Source of the DNA: Bremerella volcania
Lineage (GTDB): Bacteria; Planctomycetota; Planctomycetia; Pirellulales; Pirellulaceae
DNA length: 64,000 bases
Assembly (NCBI RefSeq): GCF_007748115.1
Contig: NZ_CP036289.1
Span: 1,302,001 to 1,366,000 of the forward strand
Direction of reading: 5' to 3'
The notes beneath the pieces were generated by a model. That model saw only the letters and a list, made by a program, of their open reading frames with translations. It was not told the origin of the DNA and did not search any database. A program made the translations under genes and the position numbers. Of this stretch, positions 1 through 8,694 are shown one piece after another (position 1 is the first letter of the stretch; each line of letters opens with the position of its first letter).

Positions 1-109
1 CTGTTTTGAGATCGAAGAATGCCTTATTGCCGTAGATCTCTTGATGAGGCCGTCCGTCTGTATTGACGAAGTAGATAATGCGAATGGCGTCCTCAGATGC
101 TCCAGCCAC
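1..109 (-). CDS. Partial ORF at the left edge, unknown function (3' part missing)
   Basis: A frame opens on the minus strand at a GTG preceded by an AGGGGA ribosome-binding site about six bases upstream. It runs open to the window edge, reading VAGASEDAIRIIYFVNTDG and onward for about 36 residues. It starts 51 bases after the hsdM stop and points the same way, so it is probably the last gene of the restriction operon or the next gene in the island. Too little is present to assign a family. The mixed charged and aromatic content and the good start signal favour a real gene. Confidence 0.5.
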   Translation of the reverse strand, partial: MAGASEDAIRIIYFVNTDGRPHQEIYGNKAFFDLKT

Positions 110-160
110 GCGATTCCCCTTTTTCAGCTACTCTAATTCCGACGCGAGCAGACAAAACAC

Positions 161-1651
161 CTACTCCCGAACTCGATCCGCTATCGCCTGAAACTGCTCC
201 AAAGCCATCTGGAGGTCATCGGCGATTTCCTGAGCCAGGATATCCGGTTCAGGAAGGTCGTCCGAATCTTCGATTGTTTTGTCGCGAAGCCAGAAGATAT
301 CGAGGTTGACCTTATCGCGTTTGATCAGTTCGTCGTAGTCGTAAGATCTCCAGCGTCCTTCTGGATTCTTTTCAGCGTCCCAGGTTGGCTTGCGTAGATG
401 ACGTTTGCCTGGTCGGTAGCATTTCACAAACTCGTCCAGATCCGAACGCTTGAGCGGATTCGTTTTGAGCGTGAAGTGCATGTTCGTGCGAAGATCGTAG
501 ACCCAGAGTTTCCGGGTCCAGGCTTTTTCCTGAGCCGGTTTCGCGTCGAAAAAGAGAACGTTCGCTTTCACGCCTTGGGCGTAGAAGATCCCGGTTGGAA
601 GCCTCAGGAGCGTATGAACATCACACTGACGCAAAAGGTTGCGTCGAATCGTTTCACCGGCTCCACCCTCGAATAGCACGTTATCCGGTACAACGATCGC
701 ACAACGGCCATGGATCTTCAGCGATGATTTGACATGCTGGACGAAGTTCAATTGCTTATTCTTCGTTGCGGTCCAGAAATCCTGACGCTCGTAAACGTTG
801 TCTTCTTTCTCCAAATCGCCCGCTTCATTGACGATTGAGATACTGCTCTTCTTGCCGAATGGCGGATTGGTGATGACGACGCTGTATCGATCGCTCGGAG
901 CACTTGCCAGGGCATCGACGCCAGATCGGATCGGAGGCGGATCGGCATCCACGCCGTGCAGGTAGAGATTCATGATGCACAGCCGAGCTGTGTTGGGAAC
1001 CAATTCCCAACCGCTCACGAATGCCTTGCGGAGATGCTTCTTCTGATCCTTGTCGAGGTCTTTCCCGTACTTCTTCGCCACATAATCATGGGCGGCCAGC
1101 AGAAAACCGCCTGTGCCGGATGCAGGGTCGCAAACGGTATCCTCGGGAACTAGCTCCATGCAATCGACGATCGCTTTGATCAGTTGCCGAGGGGTAAAGT
1201 ACTGCCCAGCCCCCTTGGGAGACTCCTCAGCACTCCTGGCAAGCATTCCTTCATAGACATCCCCTTTCACATCGGCTTCCATGCTGGACCACGCGACAGG
1301 CTCAATGAGATCCACTATCAGCCGTTTCAGCGTAGCAGGGTTATGGATATCCGCCCTGGCCTTCTTGAAGATATCCCCCAGCATTCCCTTTTCGGAGCCC
1401 AAATGCTCCAAGGTGTGCCGATACTGCTCCTCAAGCTCGTCCCCCTCTTTCTTGAGCAACTGCTCCCAGTTGTACTTGGCGGGAACCATCGGCTTCCGGT
1501 TGTACGGACGCTTCGTCTGCTCGTGAGCCATTTTCAGAAAGAGCAGAAACGTGATCTGCTCTGTATAGGCCATGTAGGATAGGCCATCATCGCGGAGGAC
1601 GTGGGCGAAGTTCCAAGCTTTGTTGACGACATTTTGCGATGCGAGAGACAA
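161..1651 (-). CDS. hsdM: Type I restriction-modification DNA methyltransferase subunit (HsdM)
   Basis: This is the N6-adenine methyltransferase subunit of a type I system; it works with HsdS to methylate the recognition site and with HsdR to restrict unmodified DNA. The 496-residue length fits the family. An N-terminal helical HsdM_N region (about 1-145) precedes the methylase fold. The SAM-binding motif I reads DPASGTGGFLL near residue 180, and the catalytic motif IV reads NPPFG near residue 258. It begins two bases after the HNH gene stop, so it is the sixth gene of a tightly packed operon. The usual hsdM-hsdS adjacency is broken here by two inserted genes, and hsdM comes last instead of first. 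Confidence 0.95.
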   Translation of the reverse strand: MSLASQNVVNKAWNFAHVLRDDGLSYMAYTEQITFLLFLKMAHEQTKRPYNRKPMVPAKYNWEQLLKKEGDELEEQYRHTLEHLGSEKGMLGDIFKKARADIHNPATLKRLIVDLIEPVAWSSMEADVKGDVYEGMLARSAEESPKGAGQYFTPRQLIKAIVDCMELVPEDTVCDPASGTGGFLLAAHDYVAKKYGKDLDKDQKKHLRKAFVSGWELVPNTARLCIMNLYLHGVDADPPPIRSGVDALASAPSDRYSVVITNPPFGKKSSISIVNEAGDLEKEDNVYERQDFWTATKNKQLNFVQHVKSSLKIHGRCAIVVPDNVLFEGGAGETIRRNLLRQCDVHTLLRLPTGIFYAQGVKANVLFFDAKPAQEKAWTRKLWVYDLRTNMHFTLKTNPLKRSDLDEFVKCYRPGKRHLRKPTWDAEKNPEGRWRSYDYDELIKRDKVNLDIFWLRDKTIEDSDDLPEPDILAQEIADDLQMALEQFQAIADRVRE

Positions 1652-1653
1652 GT

Positions 1654-2553
1654 CTATGCCTTCTGCAAAATGCTATCGACGAAGGGCAATTTTCGATAAT
1701 TCGACAAGTATACTCTTGCGGCAGAGCAAAATGCCTGCGTGTGACGAATGAAGGAAATCAGTTCAGCCGTCAGTCGTTTTAAATCCTTAGTTTGTTGTTG
1801 AGTTCTATCACCCTTCTTCGTCTCAAGGATCTCTGCAATCCGCTGCACTCGGTCCCTCGTTTCTATCGCGATTAGCTTACGTTCTCGAATCGTCTTGGGG
1901 TGATTCAGGTGATACAGTTTTATGGATGTATTTGCTCGTTTGAACTCGTCGGTCGATTCGTCAAGTTCTTTCTCCCAAGCTTGCCCTGTGTCAATGTAAG
2001 TAAGACAGTCCACATCGTCTACATCACACGGGTCGAGAAGTGTCGGAGATTCGTCAATTTCGCCACCCTTCTTATAGGCCCTCTTGCCCTCATCCAAGAG
2101 CGGAAAATGATCATGTTTCCCCCCCTCAGAGTCCGAGAACACGCGACGGCTATTGCAGAACGTGCACGCGAGCCGGTAATTGGACCATTCGAATGCAAGC
2201 CACCAATACCCTGGATGTTTGCCACCGCACTCGACAACAGAGTTTTTTGGCCGAAAATGATCCACTGGCATATCTGACCGACTCTGATCTGCCTCGCAAT
2301 ACCAGCATTTGTCATTGCTTATTTTCCGCAGATGCTTACCGACATCAGACCAAACTTGCGACTTCGCATTGATTGCCTTCGACCGTGCAGTCCTAATGAC
2401 TTTCTCAGACTCCACAGGCGTTAGCTTTTTCGCGAGGCAATCTTGCTTGGCTTCGCTTACCTTCTCGTCAACATACTCAACTGCTTTGCTAACGACATCG
2501 AACCAATCGCTCGGCAAATTCAGTTCAATTTGAGTTGGATCGATGTATCTCAT
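1654..2553 (-). CDS. HNH endonuclease, Septu PtuB-like
   Basis: The 299-residue protein carries a zinc-supported HNH nuclease core: CWYC at residues 83-86, a DHFRPK block with D98 and H99, then N125 and a second CxxCN at 130-134. After the core come an LLDP segment and a region resembling the LN...R block typical of PtuB-type nucleases. Its start overlaps the ATPase stop by four bases, which implies translational coupling and a joint function. In Septu the ATPase (PtuA) controls the HNH nuclease (PtuB) during phage defence; applying that here is inference from the pair and the motifs. Alternatively it could be a retron- or restriction-associated HNH protein of the same superfamily. Confidence 0.8.
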   Translation of the reverse strand: MRYIDPTQIELNLPSDWFDVVSKAVEYVDEKVSEAKQDCLAKKLTPVESEKVIRTARSKAINAKSQVWSDVGKHLRKISNDKCWYCEADQSRSDMPVDHFRPKNSVVECGGKHPGYWWLAFEWSNYRLACTFCNSRRVFSDSEGGKHDHFPLLDEGKRAYKKGGEIDESPTLLDPCDVDDVDCLTYIDTGQAWEKELDESTDEFKRANTSIKLYHLNHPKTIRERKLIAIETRDRVQRIAEILETKKGDRTQQQTKDLKRLTAELISFIRHTQAFCSAARVYLSNYRKLPFVDSILQKA

Positions 2554-4157
2554 TGGCCGCTACTATCCTCGGCCTCGGCAAGTATTTCATCAACGAGTTC
2601 CTCTTGCTCTTTGATCTCATCCTTGGAGTACTTTGACTGCCTGAAAAGCTTCATCCCACTACGTCGCCGAGACAATCCTTTAAGAAACGCCATATAGTAA
2701 GGGTCGGAAAATGTATTAAGCAGACCCAGGCGATCTAACTCCGAATCAATCTTCTCCAAATCCCTTTGTTGTTTCGGTGTCAAGTTTTCTCTCTTGGTCG
2801 TAAGCTTTACCTTGTCATCAATCATCTTAAGTGTAGCGGCGTCGAGATCAGATCTTAGTCCGAACATCTCACTGGTTAGCAATCCAACGACTCCCATGCC
2901 ACGAGGTGACTCATCTGGCTCAAACGAAGTGATTCGTCGTTGGCTTTCCTCTCTGCGAAGGACACGAACTTGTTCTTTATCCAAGCCGGAAATAAAGAGA
3001 GGATCGTGAGTGGCAACCATTACGTGGCTACGATCCTTTTCCGTTAGTATTTCTTCAAGCAGTCCCAGGTATCGAATGCTCCATGCGGGGTTGAGATGTG
3101 TGTCAGGCTCATCGAGCAGAAAGAGTGATTGCTGCTCTTTCGTGAATTCCAAAAGGCCAAGAACAGTGAGCAACTGTTGCTCGCCTTCGCTCAATTCACG
3201 AAAAACTAGGGAGCCATCGAGCCCACGTATCCGCACTCGTACCCGGACTTCGACGAGCAACTTTGACAGGTAAGTACTTTCTAAAACCTTGAAAAACTCC
3301 GCCTGCGTCCCGTACCCCTTCCTCAGCTTGCGAAGATCACTCTTATTGCGGATGAATAGATAGAGATGATCCACGTTCTTCTTTTGATTTTGGAACTCAA
3401 CATCAACCTTTCGTGGCAAATACATCGGTGCCAATGCTGTCTCGAAAAGTGTAGCCAGGAAGTTTTTTACGACTCCACGTGCAAACCAGAACCGGCTGTC
3501 CCCCTTAGCTTTGGCCTCTCGCTTTGGTGATTTGCTGTACCATGGTGGTTGGCGCATGACAAACAATGCGGACTCGAATGCTTCGATTCCCAAAAGGTCT
3601 TCAAGGAACTTGCTACTTTCTCCCGATGGTTTGCTAAAGAAAGAGAGTAGCACGAAATTTGCATGAACTGGACGTGCGTAAAACAGACGTCGCAGCGGTT
3701 TTTCATCTCCATCAAGCAGAGATCGGTAAAAACGCTTTTGATGCTCCTCGAAGTGCTCCTCTAGCCTATTGCTTGGCCCTGAATAATATCCGAAGACATG
3801 GCCTGGCCTTTGTGCCACATATTCATCGGAGCAAAATCTCTTGAATGATACTTTGTTTCCGCTAATAACTGGATGAATGTCTTTCGTCGCTGCGGGCATA
3901 GTTGCATCGACTTTGTCCACAGCATCGATCTCAACGATACTATCGCTGCACTCGTATTCGATGCGATATGCAAAGGAGGGGGCCTGATTAAGATCAAGCT
4001 CTCTAAAAATAATGACAATCGCTTCGATCAGATTTGATTTACCTGCGCCATTCCAACCAAGTATCACCGTAACCCAAGATCTCTTCTCATCGGAGAATCT
4101 TATATGAAAGTCACAGAGGTTCTTGAATTTTCCGATGTAAACCGAGCGAATTCTCAT
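2550..4157 (-). CDS. ABC/SMC-type ATPase, Septu PtuA-like
   Basis: This 535-residue ATPase has a complete ABC-type nucleotide site. Walker A reads GWNGAGKS (34-41). The signature reads LSEGEQQ near 320. Walker B reads LFLLDEPDTHLNP near 345, and an ATHDP H-loop lies near 380. There is no long coiled-coil hinge, so it belongs with the shorter OLD/PtuA-like group and not with SMC or Rad50. A C-terminal tail of about 100 residues follows the ATPase core. The gene overlaps hsdS upstream and the HNH gene downstream by four bases each. The likely role is a nucleotide-controlled regulator of the adjacent HNH nuclease. Compared by eye, this gene and the HNH gene are more AT-rich than hsdR and hsdM. 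Confidence 0.8.
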   Translation of the reverse strand: MRIRSVYIGKFKNLCDFHIRFSDEKRSWVTVILGWNGAGKSNLIEAIVIIFRELDLNQAPSFAYRIEYECSDSIVEIDAVDKVDATMPAATKDIHPVISGNKVSFKRFCSDEYVAQRPGHVFGYYSGPSNRLEEHFEEHQKRFYRSLLDGDEKPLRRLFYARPVHANFVLLSFFSKPSGESSKFLEDLLGIEAFESALFVMRQPPWYSKSPKREAKAKGDSRFWFARGVVKNFLATLFETALAPMYLPRKVDVEFQNQKKNVDHLYLFIRNKSDLRKLRKGYGTQAEFFKVLESTYLSKLLVEVRVRVRIRGLDGSLVFRELSEGEQQLLTVLGLLEFTKEQQSLFLLDEPDTHLNPAWSIRYLGLLEEILTEKDRSHVMVATHDPLFISGLDKEQVRVLRREESQRRITSFEPDESPRGMGVVGLLTSEMFGLRSDLDAATLKMIDDKVKLTTKRENLTPKQQRDLEKIDSELDRLGLLNTFSDPYYMAFLKGLSRRRSGMKLFRQSKYSKDEIKEQEELVDEILAEAEDSSGQ

Positions 4158-5905
4158 TTTGTCCTCGGCTTGATGATGACTGACTTTGAATCTGGGCGTA
4201 TCACCTCGACACTCCTCTTAGATACGAGTTGATCCAATTCTGAATAGAACTGATCTACGTCATTTAGTTCTTCACCATTTAAGCCAGCCTCAGCGAAAAC
4301 CACTTCTGGAGTTGCTCCTTTGGGATGCTTCTCAATAACCCCACTAATGGGCAGTCGCTCTTTCATCTTCCGAGTTCCTTTTCTTCTTGGCTTTGAAATC
4401 GTAGCGTGTGTTCTTGCTTGCTCAGAACGAATACGCTCCAGCAGAATGTTAGCAGGTTCATCATTTGGATCTTGTGGGGCGAGCTTTCCTTCAAATGCCC
4501 GTTGAAGAATGCTCTGGCGGTTTCGGGATGCACGAACGAGGTTTGCCTCAATCATTTCCTCGGACTTCTTAAGAATAGATAGTTGCCGCTCTACTTCGTT
4601 TGCAATTTCGACTTGTTCTGATGCCGGGGCGAGCGGAATCGGGATTCTGGAGAACTTGGTTGCCCCGAGATGATTGATGCCAACACCGCCAGCGATCTTT
4701 GCGAATACTTTGTTGGAATAGCAGTGTTTTAAGATGACTAGCAGGTAGTCGCTTCGCACTCCCTCTGGTCTAAGGCGTATGACCGTATTTTGAAAACAAC
4801 AAACGGGCAGTTCATTATTCCAGATAGCTGGCTTACCAACTTGATTTGAACTTCCCGACGCCTCGGATACAACGAGATCCCCTTTTTTCATCCGAAATCG
4901 ATCTACCTCAGAAGGCGTAAATTCCATCTCCAGAATATTAGAAGTATCAATTCCTTCTTCGGTAATGTTGGCTGCTCGAATGTATTTCGTTGGGTAATCT
5001 TTCGAACGCTTCTGAGGCGACCTTTGCCGCCCAAGTTGAACCTCTCCCATCTGGTCTACGGAAGCCCAACACCAGGATTTGGGAAGTTCTGGTAATTCAG
5101 AAGGATCGGGCGTGAATGGTTCCTTGTACCTTTCCCGCCAATCCTTCGGCGGCTTCTTTCCCGCTGTTTCAAACTTGGCGAGTTGCTCTTCTTCCCACTT
5201 GCGGCGACGCTCGGCGAGGATGCGTTCGAGGAGTTGGGAGGCGGGTTCCACTTCGGGATGCTTGGATCGCCAGTCCGCGGTGAGAGAGCCATGCACAGCG
5301 GCCTTGAGAACGCTGGCTCGGTATCGCTTCAGTTTGGTCTTGGCCCGCTCAAGTGCCGCCACCCCGGCATCAAGTTCTGAGAAGAGTTCTTCGATCTTTT
5401 CGACGATACGTTTCTGTTCCTTCAATGGTGCGATAGGAATTCTTAGCTTCTCAAGCCACCTTTTGGGTACGCGAAGCTGGCCTGCACTTCCCGTCATATT
5501 TCGCTTTGCATCACGTCGCACCGAAGATTGCGAAAGGTAATATGCAATCCACTTTGGATCGACATGCATTAACGATCGCAATACGTGAAACTCAGTAGAT
5601 CCATAGCCAACCTGGGAATCCAATTCAGGGACTACCGCAATCTTCCCGTTCTCCATGCAAGGCGTTATTTTCGCAAAGAGCACGTCGGCGGCTTGGAACT
5701 GAGTATAACCTTTTTTCACTTCTCGATATGGACGCTTGCCTGAGACATCAATACCTCCAAATTCAGCGGAGACGGCAGACATAGGTACGAAAACGAAATG
5801 GGATTCATCATCTGTAGAAATTACCAGCTTGGCAGGATTTAATTCCAGCACATCGATCAGAAGTACTGTCTCCCAAGATTCAGGAAGATTATATTTTTCA
5901 CTCAT
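4154..5905 (-). CDS. hsdS: Type I restriction-modification specificity subunit (HsdS)
   Basis: HsdS sets the DNA recognition sequence. The 583-residue protein has two target-recognition domains, the first from about residue 5 and the second from about 265. Each is followed by a conserved coiled-coil spacer: the first contains PLKEQKRIVEKIEELFSELD and the second contains PASEQVEIANEVERQLS. A further segment of roughly 70 residues after the second spacer is basic at first and then looks like a small winged-helix fold; it lies beyond the usual HsdS end. The start overlaps the hsdR stop by four bases and the stop overlaps the ATPase start by four bases. Confidence 0.93.
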   Translation of the reverse strand: MSEKYNLPESWETVLLIDVLELNPAKLVISTDDESHFVFVPMSAVSAEFGGIDVSGKRPYREVKKGYTQFQAADVLFAKITPCMENGKIAVVPELDSQVGYGSTEFHVLRSLMHVDPKWIAYYLSQSSVRRDAKRNMTGSAGQLRVPKRWLEKLRIPIAPLKEQKRIVEKIEELFSELDAGVAALERAKTKLKRYRASVLKAAVHGSLTADWRSKHPEVEPASQLLERILAERRRKWEEEQLAKFETAGKKPPKDWRERYKEPFTPDPSELPELPKSWCWASVDQMGEVQLGRQRSPQKRSKDYPTKYIRAANITEEGIDTSNILEMEFTPSEVDRFRMKKGDLVVSEASGSSNQVGKPAIWNNELPVCCFQNTVIRLRPEGVRSDYLLVILKHCYSNKVFAKIAGGVGINHLGATKFSRIPIPLAPASEQVEIANEVERQLSILKKSEEMIEANLVRASRNRQSILQRAFEGKLAPQDPNDEPANILLERIRSEQARTHATISKPRRKGTRKMKERLPISGVIEKHPKGATPEVVFAEAGLNGEELNDVDQFYSELDQLVSKRSVEVIRPDSKSVIIKPRTK

Positions 5906-8694
5906 GCGGCCAACCTCGCATTCAACTCTTCGAGGATGGCCGCAAGCTGATCACCAAACAGTTCATACGCCTTACCGAGACCGCCAATTTGATTGAATGG
6001 CACGTCGTCCAAATCGTCTTGCTCAATCGCCAGACTAGTAGCGATATGGTCTTTGATTGCATCGAGCCATTTGCGTTGATCGAGCGTGAACTTCGCTCCC
6101 TTGGCTTCCTGATTGGCGAGCCAGTCTTGGTACCGTTGCTGCACGGTTTCGCCGATGGTGGAAAGGAGCGAATCGGGATCGAGGGCGTGACGTACCAGGG
6201 CGATGACATCGACAAGTTGCTTTCCCCCGTGCCCTTTTACCTTCTCCGGTGCCACGGTCTCGAAGGCGTGCCAGAGGCGTTCTGAATTGAGCGAATAGGG
6301 AGGCCGCTGAATCGCCTGGGCGAGTTGTTTGACTTGGCTATAACGGAGTCTAGCCCGGTGCGGTTTTGAGTAAAGAATCTGAAGGGCTTCGATCTCGCTT
6401 TTGTTGTCTTCAATGAACTGGCAGAAGCTTGAGATCAACGACTGAGCCTTTTCGCGAGCTGCTTGATCAAACCCGGCCCGGATGAGGGAATCGGTCGTTC
6501 GTTCGTCGATAACCTGTTCCAGCGATCGCTTAGAGTTGAGGACTGAGCCCCGTAGCTTGGGGTTGTGAAAAGGCTTCAACGCGGTTCGCATCCGCTCTTG
6601 TTCCACTTCCTTGTACTGCTCTTCCGTAGGCTCCTGGTCGCCAGGAATGTTGAATTTCGTCACCGCTTCCGTCGTTACTTCGTCGGGATCGACGCTGCCA
6701 AGCAGATCACTACTCAGTTCGTCCAGCGACTTTCCGCCTGAGGCTTCTTCAATGGCTTCTGTCGGCTCTGGCTCCAATTGCTGGGCCAAGCGAGCAAGCC
6801 GAGCCGCCAACGCAGTAACCAGATCAGGGTCGGCAGCTCCAGTAGCGACCAGCCCCATCAGCTTTTCGGTGGAGACGGAAGGCTTGCGATCGAGCGGCTT
6901 GGTAGCGGTCTTCTCGCTTTCGCAAACGCCCACGGCATCCACGATCACGAAGTGTGTCTTGTGTTTAGCATCGGGCGTAACGCTGAGAAGCGTGTCGGAA
7001 TCAATCACGCGACAGCCGCGGCCCTTCATCTGCTCGAAGTAGGAAAGGGAGCGAATGTTCCGCATGAACAGGAGGCATTCCAGCGGCTTCACATCGGTCC
7101 CGGTGGCAATCATATCGACCGTTACCGCGATTCGCGGGTTATACATGGTGCGGAACTCGGCCAGCAGATCATCGGGCTTCTTTCCGGTGCTCTTGGAGGT
7201 AATCTTCTGGCAAAAATCGTTGCCTTTGCCGAACTCTTCGCGAACGATCCGCACAATGTCTTCCGCGTGCTGATCGGTCTTCGCGAAGATGAGCGTCTTG
7301 GGAACTTCGCTACGGCCAGGAAAGATCTCGGGCAGTTTGTCGCGAAACGTCTTGATCACCAGACGAATCTGATCGTCGCAAACCACGTCACGATCGAGTT
7401 GATTCGCGGTGTAGGTCAGATCGTCGTCGAGTTCCTTGTACTGCTTTTTCTTCGTGCGTCGGTCTCGATGCGGCACGAAGATGCCTGGCTGCTTGATCAA
7501 TTCTGCCCCGTCCTTGGTGACTTGCGTTTCAATCCGATAGACGTCGTACCCCACGTTGACCCCATCCGTGACCGCCTTTTCATGGGTGTACTCTTGGACC
7601 AGGTTCTTTTTGAAGAACCCGATTGTTTGAGCTGTGGGGGTCGCAGTCAGGCCGATAAGGAACGCGTCGAAGTAATCGAGCACCTGTCGCCAGATGTTGT
7701 AGATCGATCGGTGGCATTCATCGACTACGATGAAGTCGAACGTGCCGATCGGAATCTGGGCATTATAGACGACAGGAAGCGGCTCGCTAATGACGGAGGA
7801 CGGGGTTTCAAAAAGGGAGGCTTCTTCGTTCTCTTCCTGGAACTCCTCTTCCCCCTTGAGCATGGAATAGAGCCGCTGAATCGTGGTGATGCAGACTTTG
7901 GAGGCGGGATCGATCGTATTCCGCTTCAGGTGCTGGATCGTAAACTCCTCGGTGAACTTGTAAGCGTTGTAAGGGCTGTCGAATTGCTGAAATTCGTTGA
8001 GGGTCTGCTTTCCCAAGTTGTTGCGATCGACCAGGAACAGAATTCGCTTCGCCTTGGCGAATTTGATCAGCCGGTAGCAGAAGTTGACCGCCGTAAAGGT
8101 TTTACCGCTTCCGGTCGCCATTTGAATAAGCGAACGAGGCCGATTCTCGGCAAGGGATCTTTCTAGGTTGAGAATCGATTCAACCTGGACCTTCCAGAGG
8201 CGATCGGAGTTAAGCTCTGGCATCTCGCGAAGGAGCCCGCGTGTCTGCTGCTCCAATTTCACCAGATGCAAAAGCTCTCCTGGCTGATGAAAGCTGAAGA
8301 CTTCGCGGCTGCGAGCGTCTGGCTCCAGGTAATTGCTGAACTGCGTTTCTACGCCAGTGGATTCGTAGGCGAAAGGAAGCGGAAGCCGGTAATTGGGAAG
8401 ATTGTTCGGCAGCCCTTGCAGATACTTGCCGGACTGGGTTTCCACGCCTGCGAGCGTATGCCCATCAGGTTTGGCCTCGACAACGCCGATCGCTTTGCCA
8501 TCGACGTAGAGCATGTAATCGGCGAAGCCGGTGGAAAGTGGGAACTCGCGAATAGCAACGCCCAGACCTGCCGAGATGTTGACCTCGGAGTAATCTTGAA
8601 CGATCCAGCCACTGGCTTGCAGCTTCTGGTCGATCCTGGTGCGGGCTAATGCTTCTGGAGTCACTGCGTTAATCCTCGTCGTCGATTGACGCAC
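5902..8694 (-). CDS. hsdR: Type I restriction endonuclease subunit R (HsdR)
   Basis: This motor and nuclease subunit translocates DNA and cuts it when the site is unmethylated. The 930-residue protein has an N-terminal nuclease domain with the FADYML...VVEAK catalytic pattern near residues 58-75. A superfamily 2 helicase follows, with ATGSGKT near 195 and DECHRS near 323, then SAT-like LTATP and a C-terminal half with the GRGCR arginine motif. The C-terminal region resembles the EcoEI-type HsdR tail. The start lies 26 bases inside the end of the GIY-YIG gene, and the stop overlaps hsdS by four bases, so all genes here are probably made from one message. Confidence 0.95.
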   Translation of the reverse strand: MRQSTTRINAVTPEALARTRIDQKLQASGWIVQDYSEVNISAGLGVAIREFPLSTGFADYMLYVDGKAIGVVEAKPDGHTLAGVETQSGKYLQGLPNNLPNYRLPLPFAYESTGVETQFSNYLEPDARSREVFSFHQPGELLHLVKLEQQTRGLLREMPELNSDRLWKVQVESILNLERSLAENRPRSLIQMATGSGKTFTAVNFCYRLIKFAKAKRILFLVDRNNLGKQTLNEFQQFDSPYNAYKFTEEFTIQHLKRNTIDPASKVCITTIQRLYSMLKGEEEFQEENEEASLFETPSSVISEPLPVVYNAQIPIGTFDFIVVDECHRSIYNIWRQVLDYFDAFLIGLTATPTAQTIGFFKKNLVQEYTHEKAVTDGVNVGYDVYRIETQVTKDGAELIKQPGIFVPHRDRRTKKKQYKELDDDLTYTANQLDRDVVCDDQIRLVIKTFRDKLPEIFPGRSEVPKTLIFAKTDQHAEDIVRIVREEFGKGNDFCQKITSKSTGKKPDDLLAEFRTMYNPRIAVTVDMIATGTDVKPLECLLFMRNIRSLSYFEQMKGRGCRVIDSDTLLSVTPDAKHKTHFVIVDAVGVCESEKTATKPLDRKPSVSTEKLMGLVATGAADPDLVTALAARLARLAQQLEPEPTEAIEEASGGKSLDELSSDLLGSVDPDEVTTEAVTKFNIPGDQEPTEEQYKEVEQERMRTALKPFHNPKLRGSVLNSKRSLEQVIDERTTDSLIRAGFDQAAREKAQSLISSFCQFIEDNKSEIEALQILYSKPHRARLRYSQVKQLAQAIQRPPYSLNSERLWHAFETVAPEKVKGHGGKQLVDVIALVRHALDPDSLLSTIGETVQQRYQDWLANQEAKGAKFTLDQRKWLDAIKDHIATSLAIEQDDLDDVPFNQIGGLGKAYELFGDQLAAILEELNARLAA

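Noticed and set aside
6778-8166. Long plus-strand frame antisense to hsdR (462 codons)
   Set aside because: It lies wholly inside hsdR, whose helicase motifs are intact. The frame has a biased, low-motif composition typical of antisense shadow frames.
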